Below are positions 40,169-48,822 of a stretch of 64,000 nucleotides of DNA, one piece after another; position 1 is the first letter of the stretch; each line of letters begins with the position of its first letter. This DNA is from Caballeronia hypogeia (lineage in GTDB: Bacteria > Pseudomonadota > Gammaproteobacteria > Burkholderiales > Burkholderiaceae). The stretch covers positions 434,001 through 498,000 of the forward strand of contig NZ_FCOA02000001.1 in the NCBI RefSeq assembly GCF_001544875.2. Direction: 5' to 3'. The notes beneath the pieces were generated by a model. That model made no database searches and was not told where the DNA came from. It saw nothing but the letters and a program-made list of their open reading frames with translations. Made by a program: the position numbers and the translations under genes.

Positions 40169-41329
40169 ATGCAACTGCACATGCAATTCGACAAGCGCGA
40201 GGTGATCGATCGTGCCAAGCGCATGTTCGCGGGCTTCGACAAGCCGCTCGCGCTCATCGTGTTCCTGCTGCTGAGCGTCGGCATCGTGACGCTGTACAGC
40301 GCAAGCCTCGACGTGCCCGGGCGCGTCGAGGATCAGTTGCGCAACATCATGCTGACCTTCGGCCTGATGTGGGTGCTCGCCAATATTCCGCCACAAACGC
40401 TGATGCGCTTCGCGGTGCCGTTGTACACCGTCGGCGTCGCGCTGCTGATCGCGGTCGCGGCATTCGGCCTGACGCGCAAGGGCGCGAAGCGCTGGCTCAA
40501 TGTCGGCGTGGTGATCCAGCCGTCGGAAATCATGAAGATCGCGATGCCGTTGATGCTCGCGTGGTACTACCAGAAGCGCGAAAGCAACATTCGCTGGTGG
40601 GATTACATCGTCGGCTTTCTGATTCTGATGCTGCCGGTGGGCCTCATCGCGAAGCAGCCGGATCTGGGCACGTCCGTGCTCGTGTTCGCGGCGGGCATGT
40701 TCGTCATCTACTTCGCGGGACTGAGCTTCAAGCTGATCGTGCCCGTGTTGATCGCGGCGGTCATCGCGGTGGCGGGCATCGCGACGTTCCAGGACAAGAT
40801 CTGTCAGCCGGAAGTCGTCTGGCCGATGATGCACGACTATCAGAAGCACCGTATCTGCACGCTGCTCGATCCGACTTCCGATCCGCTCGGCAAGGGCTTC
40901 CACACGATTCAGGCGGTGATCGCGATCGGCTCTGGCGGAACGCTCGGCAAGGGCTGGCTGAAGGGCACGCAGGCGCACCTCGAATTCATCCCTGAAAAGC
41001 ACACCGACTTCATCTTCGCGGTGTTTTCCGAGGAGTTCGGCCTTGCCGGCGGACTGGTGCTGCTCTTTCTCTATATGGCGCTGATCGCGCGCGGCCTTTT
41101 CATTGCGGCGAACGGCGCGACCTTCTTCGGGCGATTACTGGCCGGATCGCTCACGCTTGCGTTCTTTACTTATGCGTTCGTCAATATCGGCATGGTGAGC
41201 GGGATTCTGCCGGTCGTCGGCGTGCCGCTGCCCTTCATGAGTTATGGCGGCACCGCGCTGACGACGCTCGGCGTCGCGGTCGGGCTGATCATGAGCGTCG
41301 CGCGACAGAAGCGATTGATGCAAAGCTGA
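40169..41329 (+). CDS. rodA: Peptidoglycan glycosyltransferase RodA
   Basis: 386 residues from the ATG at 40169; 40181 is a near alternative start. SEDS-family membrane protein with about ten helices. Landmarks are GAKRWLNVGVVIQPSEIMKIA, KQPDLGTSVLVFAAG (with the catalytic-region Asp), PEKHTDFIFAVFSEEFG and VGVPLPFMSYGGTALTT. It polymerises lipid II glycan strands with PBP2. Last gene of the mre-mrd operon. A strong terminator follows. Confidence 0.97.
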   Translation: MQLHMQFDKREVIDRAKRMFAGFDKPLALIVFLLLSVGIVTLYSASLDVPGRVEDQLRNIMLTFGLMWVLANIPPQTLMRFAVPLYTVGVALLIAVAAFGLTRKGAKRWLNVGVVIQPSEIMKIAMPLMLAWYYQKRESNIRWWDYIVGFLILMLPVGLIAKQPDLGTSVLVFAAGMFVIYFAGLSFKLIVPVLIAAVIAVAGIATFQDKICQPEVVWPMMHDYQKHRICTLLDPTSDPLGKGFHTIQAVIAIGSGGTLGKGWLKGTQAHLEFIPEKHTDFIFAVFSEEFGLAGGLVLLFLYMALIARGLFIAANGATFFGRLLAGSLTLAFFTYAFVNIGMVSGILPVVGVPLPFMSYGGTALTTLGVAVGLIMSVARQKRLMQS

Positions 41330-41344
41330 TCGCCCTTGCAAACG

Positions 41345-41384
41345 CAAAAAGCCGTGGATTCCCTGTGAAATCCACGGCTTTTTT
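41345..41384. terminator. Bidirectional terminator between rodA and the Sel1 gene
   Basis: Perfect stem AAAAGCCGTGGATT / AATCCACGGCTTTT with U-runs on both strands, between convergent genes. Confidence 0.88.
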
Positions 41385-41401
41385 GTTTCCGACGCACGAC
41401 G

Positions 41402-42082
41402 TCACTGAGGCTTTTTCTGCTCCAGTTCGGCGCTCAGTTGCAGATATTTGAGCTTGGCCGCCGGGTCGCCCTGCGCCGCCGCCGCCGCATAGTAGGCGCG
41501 CGCGACGTTCAGATTGCGCTCGACGCCGTCGCCGCCGCGCTCGTAAAACGAACCGGCGACGTATTGCGCCGTCATGTCGCCGCCCTCGGCCGCCTTCTTG
41601 TACCACGCGAACGCCTGCGTGTTGTCGCGCGCGGTGCCGCGTCCGTCGAGAAACTGGTTGGCGAGCGCCAGTTCCGCCTGCACATGCCCCTGATTCGCCG
41701 CGCGCAAGAACCAGCGATGTGCCTCCGTCGGGTCGCGCTCGACGAACTGCCCGTCGTCGTACATCTTGCCGTAGACGTATTGCGCGTGGGTCATGTTGGC
41801 GTCGGCGGCGCGGCGCAGCCATTTCTTGCCTTCGGGCACATCGGCCGGACCGCCTTCGCCGTTGAGCAGCATCATCGCGTAGTTGAATTCCGCGAGACGG
41901 CTGCCCTTCTGCGCCGCGCGACGAAACTCCGAGCGCGCCGCGGTGAAATTGCCCGCGTTGTAATCGGCGACGGCGTTCTGCGTCGCGAGGTCGGTTGGCT
42001 TCGGTGCGCTGTCGGCAAGCGCCGCGCCGCTCGAAAGCGACAAACTCAGCGCGGCGGCCACCAGCGCCCATGCCGTTTTCAT
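41402..42082 (-). CDS. Exported Sel1-repeat protein
   Basis: 226 residues from the ATG at 42082 (GGAGG 6-10 bases upstream). Signal peptide MKTAWALVAAALSLSLSSGAALA, then Sel1-like/TPR repeats of about 36 residues (AQYVYGKMYDDGQFVERDPTEAHRWFLRAA; AELALANQFLDGRGTARDNTQAFAWYKKAA; AQYVAGSFYERGGDGVERNLNVARAYYAAA). Such periplasmic repeat proteins act as protein-interaction scaffolds. The partner is unknown. Its start overlaps the stop of the aldolase gene (ATGA). Confidence 0.9.
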   Translation of the reverse strand: MKTAWALVAAALSLSLSSGAALADSAPKPTDLATQNAVADYNAGNFTAARSEFRRAAQKGSRLAEFNYAMMLLNGEGGPADVPEGKKWLRRAADANMTHAQYVYGKMYDDGQFVERDPTEAHRWFLRAANQGHVQAELALANQFLDGRGTARDNTQAFAWYKKAAEGGDMTAQYVAGSFYERGGDGVERNLNVARAYYAAAAAQGDPAAKLKYLQLSAELEQKKPQ

Positions 42083-42861
42083 GATCTCGCCTCCTGCAAA
42101 GCTGCGCGCGTCGCCTTCAACAGCCACATCACGTCCGCGCCGATCGCGACGAGCTTGATGCCCGCCTGCGCATACTGCCTGGCGCTCGCGGCGTCGAGCG
42201 CGAAGATCCCGCTCGCGATACCGGCGCGGTTCGCTGCAGCGACGATCTTGTCGATCGCCGCCTGCACGTCGGGATGCTTGCCATCGCCGAGATGGCCGAG
42301 ACTCGCTGCGAGATCCGCCGGACCGATGAACAGGCAATCGACGCCCGGCGTCGCGGCGATCTCGTCGACCGCTTCGAGCGCCGCCACCGATTCGATCTGC
42401 ACGATCGTCGCGATCTGCGCGTTCGCGCTCGCCACGTAATCGCGACGCATGCCGTATGCCGCGGCGCGTACCGCGCCCGCGACGCCGCGCAGGCCGTGTA
42501 AGTCCGCCTCGGTCGGATATTGCGTGAGCCGCACGGCGCGCGCGGCCTCTTCCGCCGATTGCACGTTCGGGAACATCAGCGTGCGCGCGCCGGCGTCGAG
42601 CGCGCGCTTGACCAGCCAGCCTTCGCTGGTCGGCACACGCACGATCGGCTCGCTCGGCAGATGTGCGGCCGCGATCGCGCGCAGTTGCGCGACGACGTCG
42701 GCGCTATCGTTCGGCGAGTGTTCCATATCGATGCAGAGCCAGTCGAAGCCCGCGTGCGCGAGCGCTTCGGCGGCATCGGCGCTGCCGAGCGACAGCCACA
42801 GGCCGAACAAGGTGCCGGTCTCGGAAAGGCGCTGCTTGATGGGATTGGTGAACGTGCTCAT
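42079..42861 (-). CDS. HpcH/HpaI-family aldolase
   Basis: 260 residues, TIM-barrel class II pyruvate aldolase of the HpcH/HpaI family. Motifs: GLWLSLGSADAAEALAHAGFDWLCIDMEHSPND (includes the catalytic His region), MFPNVQSAEEAA, IVQIESVAALEAVDEI with metal-binding Glu, and LFIGPADLAASLGHLG with metal-binding Asp. It cleaves 4-hydroxy-2-oxo acids (HpaI, GarL or YfaU type). No homoprotocatechuate or glucarate genes lie nearby, so the substrate remains open. Confidence 0.9.
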   Translation of the reverse strand: MSTFTNPIKQRLSETGTLFGLWLSLGSADAAEALAHAGFDWLCIDMEHSPNDSADVVAQLRAIAAAHLPSEPIVRVPTSEGWLVKRALDAGARTLMFPNVQSAEEAARAVRLTQYPTEADLHGLRGVAGAVRAAAYGMRRDYVASANAQIATIVQIESVAALEAVDEIAATPGVDCLFIGPADLAASLGHLGDGKHPDVQAAIDKIVAAANRAGIASGIFALDAASARQYAQAGIKLVAIGADVMWLLKATRAALQEARS

Positions 42862-43045
42862 CGCGCGGCTCCTTCGCTTCGAAGGATCACGGCGCGCGGC
42901 CGTGGCGATGAAAACGACGGAAGAAGTGACGGCATGCGTGCGCTCCGTGTCGCGTCGGCCCGGGGAATGGGCGACTCATCGGACGATCATACCGTGACAA
43001 AGGTGCGCGCGCCCGGCGTGCTCCAGGCGCTCCACCCTTCCGGAA

Positions 43046-43492
43046 TCAGGTGCGCTCGACGTCGGCCCAGCAGTTCGGCGTTTCGTAAAGACGCACGCGC
43101 TTGAGCTTCAGATTGACGCCGTAATGCGCGTCGTAGACGTTGGCGAGAATATCGAAGGCGACCGCCGCCAGATTCTCGACGGTCGGAATCCGGTCCAGCA
43201 CGACGGTCTTGTGATCCGACAGCGTTTGCAGGAATTCGCGGACTTTGACATCGCCTTCATAAACGATGAACGCGTGGTCCCACTTGTTGACGAGATGCTC
43301 CATGGCCAGCGCCTTCACGTCGGCGAAGTCCATCACCATGCCGCGGTCGGGCGCGCCTTCGACGTCGACCAGATCGCCTTGCAGCGAAATTTCGAGCACG
43401 TAGCGATGGCCATGCAGATTGCGGCACTGGCTGCGGTGGTCGGGAATGCGGTGGCCCGCATCGAATTCGAGTTTTCGGGTAATCGTCTGCAC
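43046..43492 (-). CDS. queD: 6-carboxytetrahydropterin synthase
   Basis: 148 residues. T-fold enzyme converting dihydroneopterin triphosphate to CPH4 for queuosine. Zinc ligands are His in LEFDAGHRI and the two His in CRNLHGHRYVLE, with catalytic Cys just before. MVMDFADVKALA, LDHAF-like KWDHAFIV and the late RVRLYETPNCWADV are typical. Third gene of the minus-strand queC-queE-queD cluster. Confidence 0.95.
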   Translation of the reverse strand: MQTITRKLEFDAGHRIPDHRSQCRNLHGHRYVLEISLQGDLVDVEGAPDRGMVMDFADVKALAMEHLVNKWDHAFIVYEGDVKVREFLQTLSDHKTVVLDRIPTVENLAAVAFDILANVYDAHYGVNLKLKRVRLYETPNCWADVERT

Positions 43493-43505
43493 GTCGGCTG
43501 ACCGT

Positions 43506-44138
43506 TTAGGGAATGTTCAGGTATTTGTGCGTCTGCATCGACAGGCGCCACTTCGGATGGCGCTTGCACCAGTCGATCGCCAGCTTGGTGTTGATGTCGC
43601 GCGAGGGGCCGTCCATCGGCTGAACGAGAAAGTATTGGAAGTCGAGCTTCTCGTAGTCGGCCAGGCGCTGGTTGTCCTGGGGCACCACGACCTTCAACTC
43701 GTTGCCCTTCGTCACGACGAGCGGCGCGTCCGCTTTTGGACTCACGCAGATCCAGTCGATGCTTTCCAGCACCGGCAGCGATCCGTTCGTTTCAATGGCC
43801 ATTTCGAAGCCCGCTTCGTGCAGCGCATCGACGAACGGCTGGTCGATCTGCAGCATCGGCTCGCCGCCGGTGCAAACGACGAACTTGTGCGCAGCGCCTT
43901 CCGGCCACAGCGACGCGATCTTCGCGACGAGTTCCGCCGGCGTCTTGTACTTGCCGCCGTTCTCGCCGTCGGTGCCGACGAAATCGGTGTCGCAAAACTG
44001 GCAGACGGCGTCGGCGCGATCTTCCTCGCGCCCCGACCAGAGATTGCAGCCCGCGAAGCGGCAGAACACGGCCGGACGCCCGGCATTGGCGCCTTCGCCC
44101 TGCAACGTGTAGAAAATTTCCTTTACCGCGTACGTCAT
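43506..44138 (-). CDS. queE: 7-carboxy-7-deazaguanine synthase (radical SAM)
   Basis: 210 residues from MTYAVKEIFYTLQGEG at 44138. It converts CPH4 to CDG. The 4Fe-4S-binding cysteines occur as CX14CX2C (CNLWSGREEDRADAVCQFC), not the usual CX3CX2C. This altered loop is the form known from Burkholderia multivorans QueE. EGANAGRPAVFCRFAG and CTGGEPMLQ follow the radical-SAM core. It lies 13 bases ahead of queD. Confidence 0.95.
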   Translation of the reverse strand: MTYAVKEIFYTLQGEGANAGRPAVFCRFAGCNLWSGREEDRADAVCQFCDTDFVGTDGENGGKYKTPAELVAKIASLWPEGAAHKFVVCTGGEPMLQIDQPFVDALHEAGFEMAIETNGSLPVLESIDWICVSPKADAPLVVTKGNELKVVVPQDNQRLADYEKLDFQYFLVQPMDGPSRDINTKLAIDWCKRHPKWRLSMQTHKYLNIP

Positions 44139-44166
44139 GACTGCCCTGTGAACCTCGAATAAATAA

Positions 44167-44901
44167 TCAGACCGGCGCGGTATCGACCTGCTCGCCTGCG
44201 CGATACGCCTCATAGCCACGCTTGCGCAGCTTGCATGCCGGGCACTGGCCGCAGCCGAAACCCCACTCGTGCAGTTCCGCGCGCTCGCCGACATAACACG
44301 TATGCGTTTCGACGCGGATCAGTTCGACGAGCGCCTCGCCGCCGAGCGTTTCCGCGAGACGCCACGTGTCGGCCTTGTCGAGCCACATCAGCGGCGTTTC
44401 CAGCGCGTAGCGCGTTTCCATGCCGAGATTGAGCGCGACTTGCAGCGCTTTCATGGTGTCGTCGCGGCAATCCGGATATCCGGAAAAATCCGTTTCGCAC
44501 ATGCCGCCGACCAAGACCTTCAATCCGCGCCGATACGCCACGGCCGCGGCAATCGTCATGAACAGCAGGTTGCGGCCCGGCACGAACGTGTTCGGCAAGC
44601 CGCTCGCCGTTGCCTGGATTTCGATCTCCCGGGTCATCGCCGTGTCGCTGATGGCGCCCAACACCGACAGATCGATCATGTGATCCTCGCCAAGGCGATC
44701 GGCCCAGTGCGGAAATTCGCGCGAGACCGCGGCGCGGAACCCGTCGCGGCATTCCAGTTCCACGCGATGCCGCTGTCCGTAATCGAAACCGAGTGTCTCG
44801 ACCGTCCTGTAACGTTCGAGCGCCCATGCAAGGCAAGTGGCCGAGTCCTGGCCGCCGGAGAACAGCACAAGCGCGCTGTCTTTAGCGTCTATCCGAGTCA
44901 C
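44167..44901 (-). CDS. queC: 7-cyano-7-deazaguanine synthase
   Basis: 244 residues with a GTG start at 44901, chosen because GGAG lies 8 bases upstream and the reading begins just ahead of the PP-loop. It makes preQ0 from CDG using ATP and ammonia. PP-loop: [18 protein letters not shown]. Zinc site near the C-terminus: [18 protein letters not shown] cysteines. First gene of the que cluster. Confidence 0.94.
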   Translation of the reverse strand: MTRIDAKDSALVLFSGGQDSATCLAWALERYRTVETLGFDYGQRHRVELECRDGFRAAVSREFPHWADRLGEDHMIDLSVLGAISDTAMTREIEIQATASGLPNTFVPGRNLLFMTIAAAVAYRRGLKVLVGGMCETDFSGYPDCRDDTMKALQVALNLGMETRYALETPLMWLDKADTWRLAETLGGEALVELIRVETHTCYVGERAELHEWGFGCGQCPACKLRKRGYEAYRAGEQVDTAPV

Positions 44902-45131
44902 CGTGAAAGCTCCGTACTCCGTGATTGAGATGGCGTCGCGCGCCGCACAGTCAGTCGGAGTGACCGGACTTCGCGCCGAGCGATGCGGGCGGCGTTGCCC
45001 GCGAGTCCAGTATAGGCCGGCGACCTTTGCCCGGACGCGCAAGCCATTTATGCCGCCGATAGCGGAACGTGCGGCGGTCGTTTCTGGCGTCGGGTGAGTA
45101 TTTCGGCGCAACGCGCGAGCGATTCGGAGCG

Positions 45132-45183
45132 TCGAAAAGAAAAGGACTTGCAGGTCCGAGGACGAGGCAAGTCCTTAATTCGG
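45132..45183 (-). ncRNA. Possible very short terminated transcript upstream of queC
   Basis: On the minus strand, TGATAAAAT (TAAAAT at 45189-45194, an extended -10 form) is followed within about 10 bases by a perfect 10-bp stem AAGGACTTGC / GCAAGTCCTT (45142-45151 and 45167-45176) with a 15-base loop, then TTTTCTTTTC. A transcript would be about 50 bases, nearly all hairpin. No minus-strand gene ends here, and the queC promoter lies downstream of the terminator. Confidence 0.35.
45142..45176 (-). terminator. Orphan terminator-like hairpin, minus strand
   Basis: Perfect 10-bp inverted repeat AAGGACTTGC / GCAAGTCCTT, followed on the minus strand by TTTTCTTTTC. Confidence 0.6.
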
Positions 45184-45595
45184 CGCGAATTTTATCACGT
45201 GACGCGAATGTTCGCCGAGCCGCGGCGCGGTGTTTGGCGGGCTTGTCGCGGGGATGCGTCGGCCGCGTTGGCCCAGACGAACTAAATGCCGCGAAAAGCG
45301 CCGCATCGAGGGAAATGACGGCGTTCGATGCGCGAAGTTCGAGCAGGTTTCGCCGCGCGTTGCCGGCAATTGCCAGATGGCAATTTACAGCACCGCCGGA
45401 GGTCCGGTAGCCTTTCCTGGCTCACGCCGAATCCGGCAAATATTGCTGAATTCGGAGCAATGACGTCGGTCGATCACGTTTTTTTGACGGTCGGCATTTC
45501 GGCTGCGCTCGCGGAGCGCCTTTCCCGATCCACGTTACAGCGAATGTACCAATCTCGCTGATGCGCCCATATTCGTTCGCATCACTGATCAAAAT

Positions 45596-46897
45596 ATGAT
45601 TTCGACCGATACCTTCGCGCGCCATGTTTTGCTCAATCGCGCGAAGGCTGAGTTGATCGCGGTCGCGGTCAGCGTTCTGTGCGTCGCTTGTGGCGGAGGT
45701 GGAGGTGGAGGTGGAAGTGGAGGTGGAGGTGGAGGTGGAGGCGAAAGCGTAAGCGACGCCGTCGGTTCTTCCGCGAGCGTCGGCGGCGCGGGCAATGCCG
45801 TCGCGGCGAGCAGCGCCGTAGCGCCCGGCGCGAGCGATGTCGCCGTTGTCGGCCCCGCCACCGAAGCCGCTTCCAGTACCGGCAGCGCCACCGCCAGCAG
45901 CCCCATTGCCAGCAGCGCGCCCGCATCGGCCGATCCGCCCACGCCCACGCCCACGCCCACGCCCACGCCCACGAACAGCATCTTCTACGGCGCGAACGGC
46001 CACAACAACGAAGGCGGCGCGTACGACCTGTCCAGCATCGCGTTGCAGTTCTCGCAACTGAAAACCCTCGGCGTGACGATCTACCGCAACGAAGTCTACA
46101 ACCTGGGGGCCGCGATCAAGCTCGCAGGAATCGCCGACACGATGGCCGCAGGCGGCATCACCGTTTATCCGGTTCTGCTGATGGGCACGGATTTCAACGA
46201 CGAACCCGCCGCGTACCGGGCCGGCTACGCGCTTGGCCGGCTCACGGCGCAGTCGCGTCGATATCCGTATTACGAGGTGTCGAACGAACTCGGTTCGAGC
46301 GACGGCGGACTCATCGGAAACGTGGACGGCGTCTCTCCGCAGCAGTATTACAACGGCAAGTTCCAGCGCGCGCGGGGCGTGATTCGCGGAATGATCGCGG
46401 GCATCAAGTCGGTGGATATGGCGGGCAAGATCATCATGGGCGGCGAAACGTGGCTGCATTACGGCTTCGATCAGATGCTCGCATCCGGCACGCAACCGGA
46501 CGGTTCGAGCGGCCATCCCGTCGTGACCTGGGACATCACCGCGTGGCACTGGTATTCCGAACAGGGCGATATCACCCATGCGTGCGGCGGCACCGGTTGC
46601 TACAACGTGCTCGCCGTGCTCAAGCAATTCGGCAAACCGATCTGGCTGACGGAATTCGGCGTGCGTCCGAGTTACGGCAGCGATCAGCAGATCGCGTCCT
46701 ACATGGTCGGCGACAGAATGATGGCGCAGTTCGTTTCGCTCGCATCGACCTACGACATTCACTCGATCCAGGTCTATCAACTCTACGACGACCCGCCCGG
46801 CGGCGAAGGCAACTACGGTCTCTTGAAAAACGACGGCAAAACGCAGAAGGACGCATTCGGCGCGGTCAGGAATTTTATCGCGTCGCATTCGAGATAG
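45596..46897 (+). CDS. Exported clan GH-A-like glycosidase, Gly-rich and Pro-Thr linkers
   Basis: 433 residues. Residues about 1-33 form a signal sequence ending LCVAC, then a poly-Gly/Ser run, a long Ala/Ser-rich linker and six PT repeats. The catalytic domain begins IFYGANGHNNEGGAYDLSS. GH-A hallmarks are acid/base Glu in YYEVSNELG and nucleophile Glu in PIWLTEFGVRP, plus WDITAWHWYSEQGD. It is probably a lipoprotein, although the lipobox is imperfect. The polysaccharide target is unknown; GH39/GH5-like relatives cut exopolysaccharides. It is a paralogue of the next gene, about 65% alike in the catalytic domain by eye. No Shine-Dalgarno is seen. Confidence 0.85.
   Translation: MISTDTFARHVLLNRAKAELIAVAVSVLCVACGGGGGGGGSGGGGGGGGESVSDAVGSSASVGGAGNAVAASSAVAPGASDVAVVGPATEAASSTGSATASSPIASSAPASADPPTPTPTPTPTPTNSIFYGANGHNNEGGAYDLSSIALQFSQLKTLGVTIYRNEVYNLGAAIKLAGIADTMAAGGITVYPVLLMGTDFNDEPAAYRAGYALGRLTAQSRRYPYYEVSNELGSSDGGLIGNVDGVSPQQYYNGKFQRARGVIRGMIAGIKSVDMAGKIIMGGETWLHYGFDQMLASGTQPDGSSGHPVVTWDITAWHWYSEQGDITHACGGTGCYNVLAVLKQFGKPIWLTEFGVRPSYGSDQQIASYMVGDRMMAQFVSLASTYDIHSIQVYQLYDDPPGGEGNYGLLKNDGKTQKDAFGAVRNFIASHSR
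45695..45742 (+). repeat. GGAGGT hexanucleotide repeat inside glycosidase gene
   Basis: Eight 6-base units, two of them variant (GGAAGT and GGAGGC), encoding the Gly-rich linker after the presumed lipid-anchored Cys. Slippage would change linker length without shifting the frame. Confidence 0.85.
45938..45973 (+). repeat. CCCACG hexanucleotide repeat, six perfect units
   Basis: Encodes (Pro-Thr)6 just before the catalytic domain. The units are identical and in frame. Confidence 0.9.
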
Positions 46898-46939
46898 AGC
46901 CGCGCCGCGCTCGTCGCACGATCAACCGCCAATCCGATG

Positions 46940-46972
46940 AAGCCCGAGCGCCATCCACTCTCGGGCTTTTTT
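46940..46972 (+). terminator. Terminator of the first glycosidase gene
   Basis: Stem AAGCCCGAG / CTCGGGCTT followed by a T-run to 46972, 43 bases after the stop codon. Confidence 0.85.
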
Positions 46973-47350
46973 ACGCGCGCACGAACAGTATTTATTGCCG
47001 AAATATAAAAATCAGATGAAATAATCTGCCGATCGCGCTAAACCCCGTACCGCCTCCGCCGATATACATGTAACAAAATGTTTTAAATCAGCAGTTTATC
47101 GGCATATTTTCCCGGGAGCGATAAAGCGCCGGATCGGCGGAACGCGCGGGCAAACGTTTGTCCGCGATCGTCGATGAAGCGGCTGGCCAGCACTTCATTC
47201 GCATGCCGAACGAGCCTGATTTTCAAACCCACCCGCAGGGTCAAGCGGGATCGCAGGTCCGTTTCCGACCCGTCGCCGTTCGAGGCGCTCCGGCGACGCA
47301 CCGACTTCGACGGCAAAACATCATCTCGATCAGTAGTTCTTATCAAAAAA
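46973..47350. other. AT-richer leader region of the second glycosidase gene
   Basis: 378 bases without a gene. Between 46980 and 47130 the sequence is clearly AT-richer than its surroundings and includes the inverted repeat TTTATCG (47095-47101) / CGATAAA (47119-47125), a possible operator or leader stem. In-frame codons upstream of 47351 are open but lack coding character. Confidence 0.4.
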
Positions 47351-48718
47351 ATGAACAGCCAGACCAAAACCTCTCAGCGCGCCGCGCGCGTTCCGTTCGC
47401 GCCGAAGGCGAGCCTGATCGCTGCGGCAGTCGCGACCAGCCTGATGCTCGTTGCTTGCGGGGGCGGCGACGATGCGTTCGATCTTGCATCGACCGCCGAT
47501 GCGGCGAGCCGCACCACGACCACGTTCAGCGTGACGTCGCCCACGGCGAACGCCACCGTCTCCGGCACCGCGACGGTGAACGGCAAGACGGGCACCAAAT
47601 GGGCCAAGGTTTCCGTCGTCGACATGACGAGCGGCAAGCAGGTCGCGACGGTGAAGCCGTCGAACGGCGCGTTCACGATGTCCGTCGACACGACCGCGCA
47701 AGCCAACGGCACGCACACCTGGCAGATCACCGCCACGGACTCGACGGGCGGCACGCGCTCGGTGCAGAACGTCAGCGTAATCGTGAAGAACGTGCAAGCC
47801 GCGAAGATCTTCTACGGCGCAAACGGTCACAACAACGAAGGCGGCGCGTACGACATTTCCAGCCCCGCACTGCAGCTTTCGCAGTTGCACGATCTTGGCG
47901 TGAAGATGTATCGCAACGAGGTGTTCAGCCAGTACGGCGCGACCAAGCTCGCGGGCATCGCGAAGACGATGGCGGCGGGAGGCGTGACCGTGTATCCGGT
48001 CATGCTGATGGGGCTCGACTTCAGCACCGAAACCGATGCCTATAACGCGGGCTATCAACTCGGCGTGTGGACGGCCACGGCGTACAAATACGCTTACTAC
48101 GAAGTGACGAACGAGCTTGAAGCCGACGCGCTCGCCGGCAATCTCGACGGCGTGAATCCCGATCAGTACGACAACACGAAGTTTCAGATGGCGCGCGGCG
48201 TGATCCGCGGCATGATCGCCGGCGTGAAGTCGATCGATCCGAACGGCAAGATCATCATGGGCGGCGGCGCGTGGCTGCACTACGGCTTCTATCAGATGCT
48301 CGCGAACGGCACGCAGCCCGATGGCTCGGCGGGTCATCCGGCCGTGAACTGGGACATTACCGCGTGGCACTGGTATTCGGATCAGGGCGACATCACGCAT
48401 GCATGCGGCGGCACCGGTTGCCACGACGTGCTGGCTGTGCTCCAGCAAATGGGCAAGCCGATCTGGATCAACGAATTCGGCGTGCGTCCGTGGTTGGGCA
48501 CGGATCAGCAGATCGCGTCGTATCTCGTCGGTAATCAGATGATGGGCGAGTTCGTCGCGGTGGCCTCGAAGTACAACATTCAGGCGATCCAGACCTACGA
48601 GCTGTACGACGATCCGGCGGGCGGCGAAGGCGCATACGGCCTGCTGAAGAACGACGGCGTGACGAAGAAGGCGTCCTATACCGCGTTCAAGAACTTCGTC
48701 GCGGCGAATCCGAAGTAA
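47351..48718 (+). CDS. Lipoprotein with Ig-like domain and clan GH-A-like glycosidase domain
   Basis: 455 residues from the ATG at 47351. Signal peptide ends with a good lipobox LMLVAC, so it is probably anchored in a membrane. Residues about 60-145 form a bacterial Ig-like domain (FSVTSPTANATVSGTATVNG ... HTWQITATDSTGGT). The catalytic domain starts IFYGANGHNNEGG, with acid/base Glu in YYEVTNELE and nucleophile Glu in PIWINEFGVRP. It differs from the upstream paralogue mainly in the N-terminal module (Ig-like instead of Gly/Pro-Thr linkers). Each gene has its own terminator, so they are separate transcripts. Confidence 0.88.
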   Translation: MNSQTKTSQRAARVPFAPKASLIAAAVATSLMLVACGGGDDAFDLASTADAASRTTTTFSVTSPTANATVSGTATVNGKTGTKWAKVSVVDMTSGKQVATVKPSNGAFTMSVDTTAQANGTHTWQITATDSTGGTRSVQNVSVIVKNVQAAKIFYGANGHNNEGGAYDISSPALQLSQLHDLGVKMYRNEVFSQYGATKLAGIAKTMAAGGVTVYPVMLMGLDFSTETDAYNAGYQLGVWTATAYKYAYYEVTNELEADALAGNLDGVNPDQYDNTKFQMARGVIRGMIAGVKSIDPNGKIIMGGGAWLHYGFYQMLANGTQPDGSAGHPAVNWDITAWHWYSDQGDITHACGGTGCHDVLAVLQQMGKPIWINEFGVRPWLGTDQQIASYLVGNQMMGEFVAVASKYNIQAIQTYELYDDPAGGEGAYGLLKNDGVTKKASYTAFKNFVAANPK

Positions 48719-48783
48719 CCTTGCAAGACGGGCGCACTGCTTGAACGCATGCGCCCCGTTCACATCGCGAGGCAGAAATGAAA

Positions 48784-48818
48784 AAGCCCGAGAGCGATTA
48801 AACTCTCGGGCTTCTTGC
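48784..48818. terminator. Terminator after the second glycosidase gene
   Basis: Perfect 11-bp stem AAGCCCGAGAG / CTCTCGGGCTT between the plus-strand glycosidase and the minus-strand tRNA. It has A- and T-rich flanks, so it could serve both directions. Confidence 0.82.
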
Positions 48819-48822
48819 ATTC

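Larger units (their letters stand above)
44902..45595. other. Divergent queC / glycosidase intergenic region
   Basis: 694 bases without a supported gene. It contains a probable queC promoter (minus-strand TATACT at 45009-45014), the orphan minus-strand terminator hairpin at 45142-45176 with an extended -10 box just before it, and further AT-richer sequence leading to the glycosidase start. No preQ1 aptamer consensus was found by eye. Confidence 0.45.

Noticed and set aside
44902..45139. preQ1 riboswitch in the queC leader
   Set aside because: No preQ1-I or preQ1-II consensus sequence could be matched by eye.
45422..46888. Long minus-strand open frame opposite the first glycosidase gene
   Set aside because: It is a shadow of the plus-strand gene: signal peptide, motifs and linkers fit the plus strand, while the opposite frame is Arg/Ala-rich without motifs.
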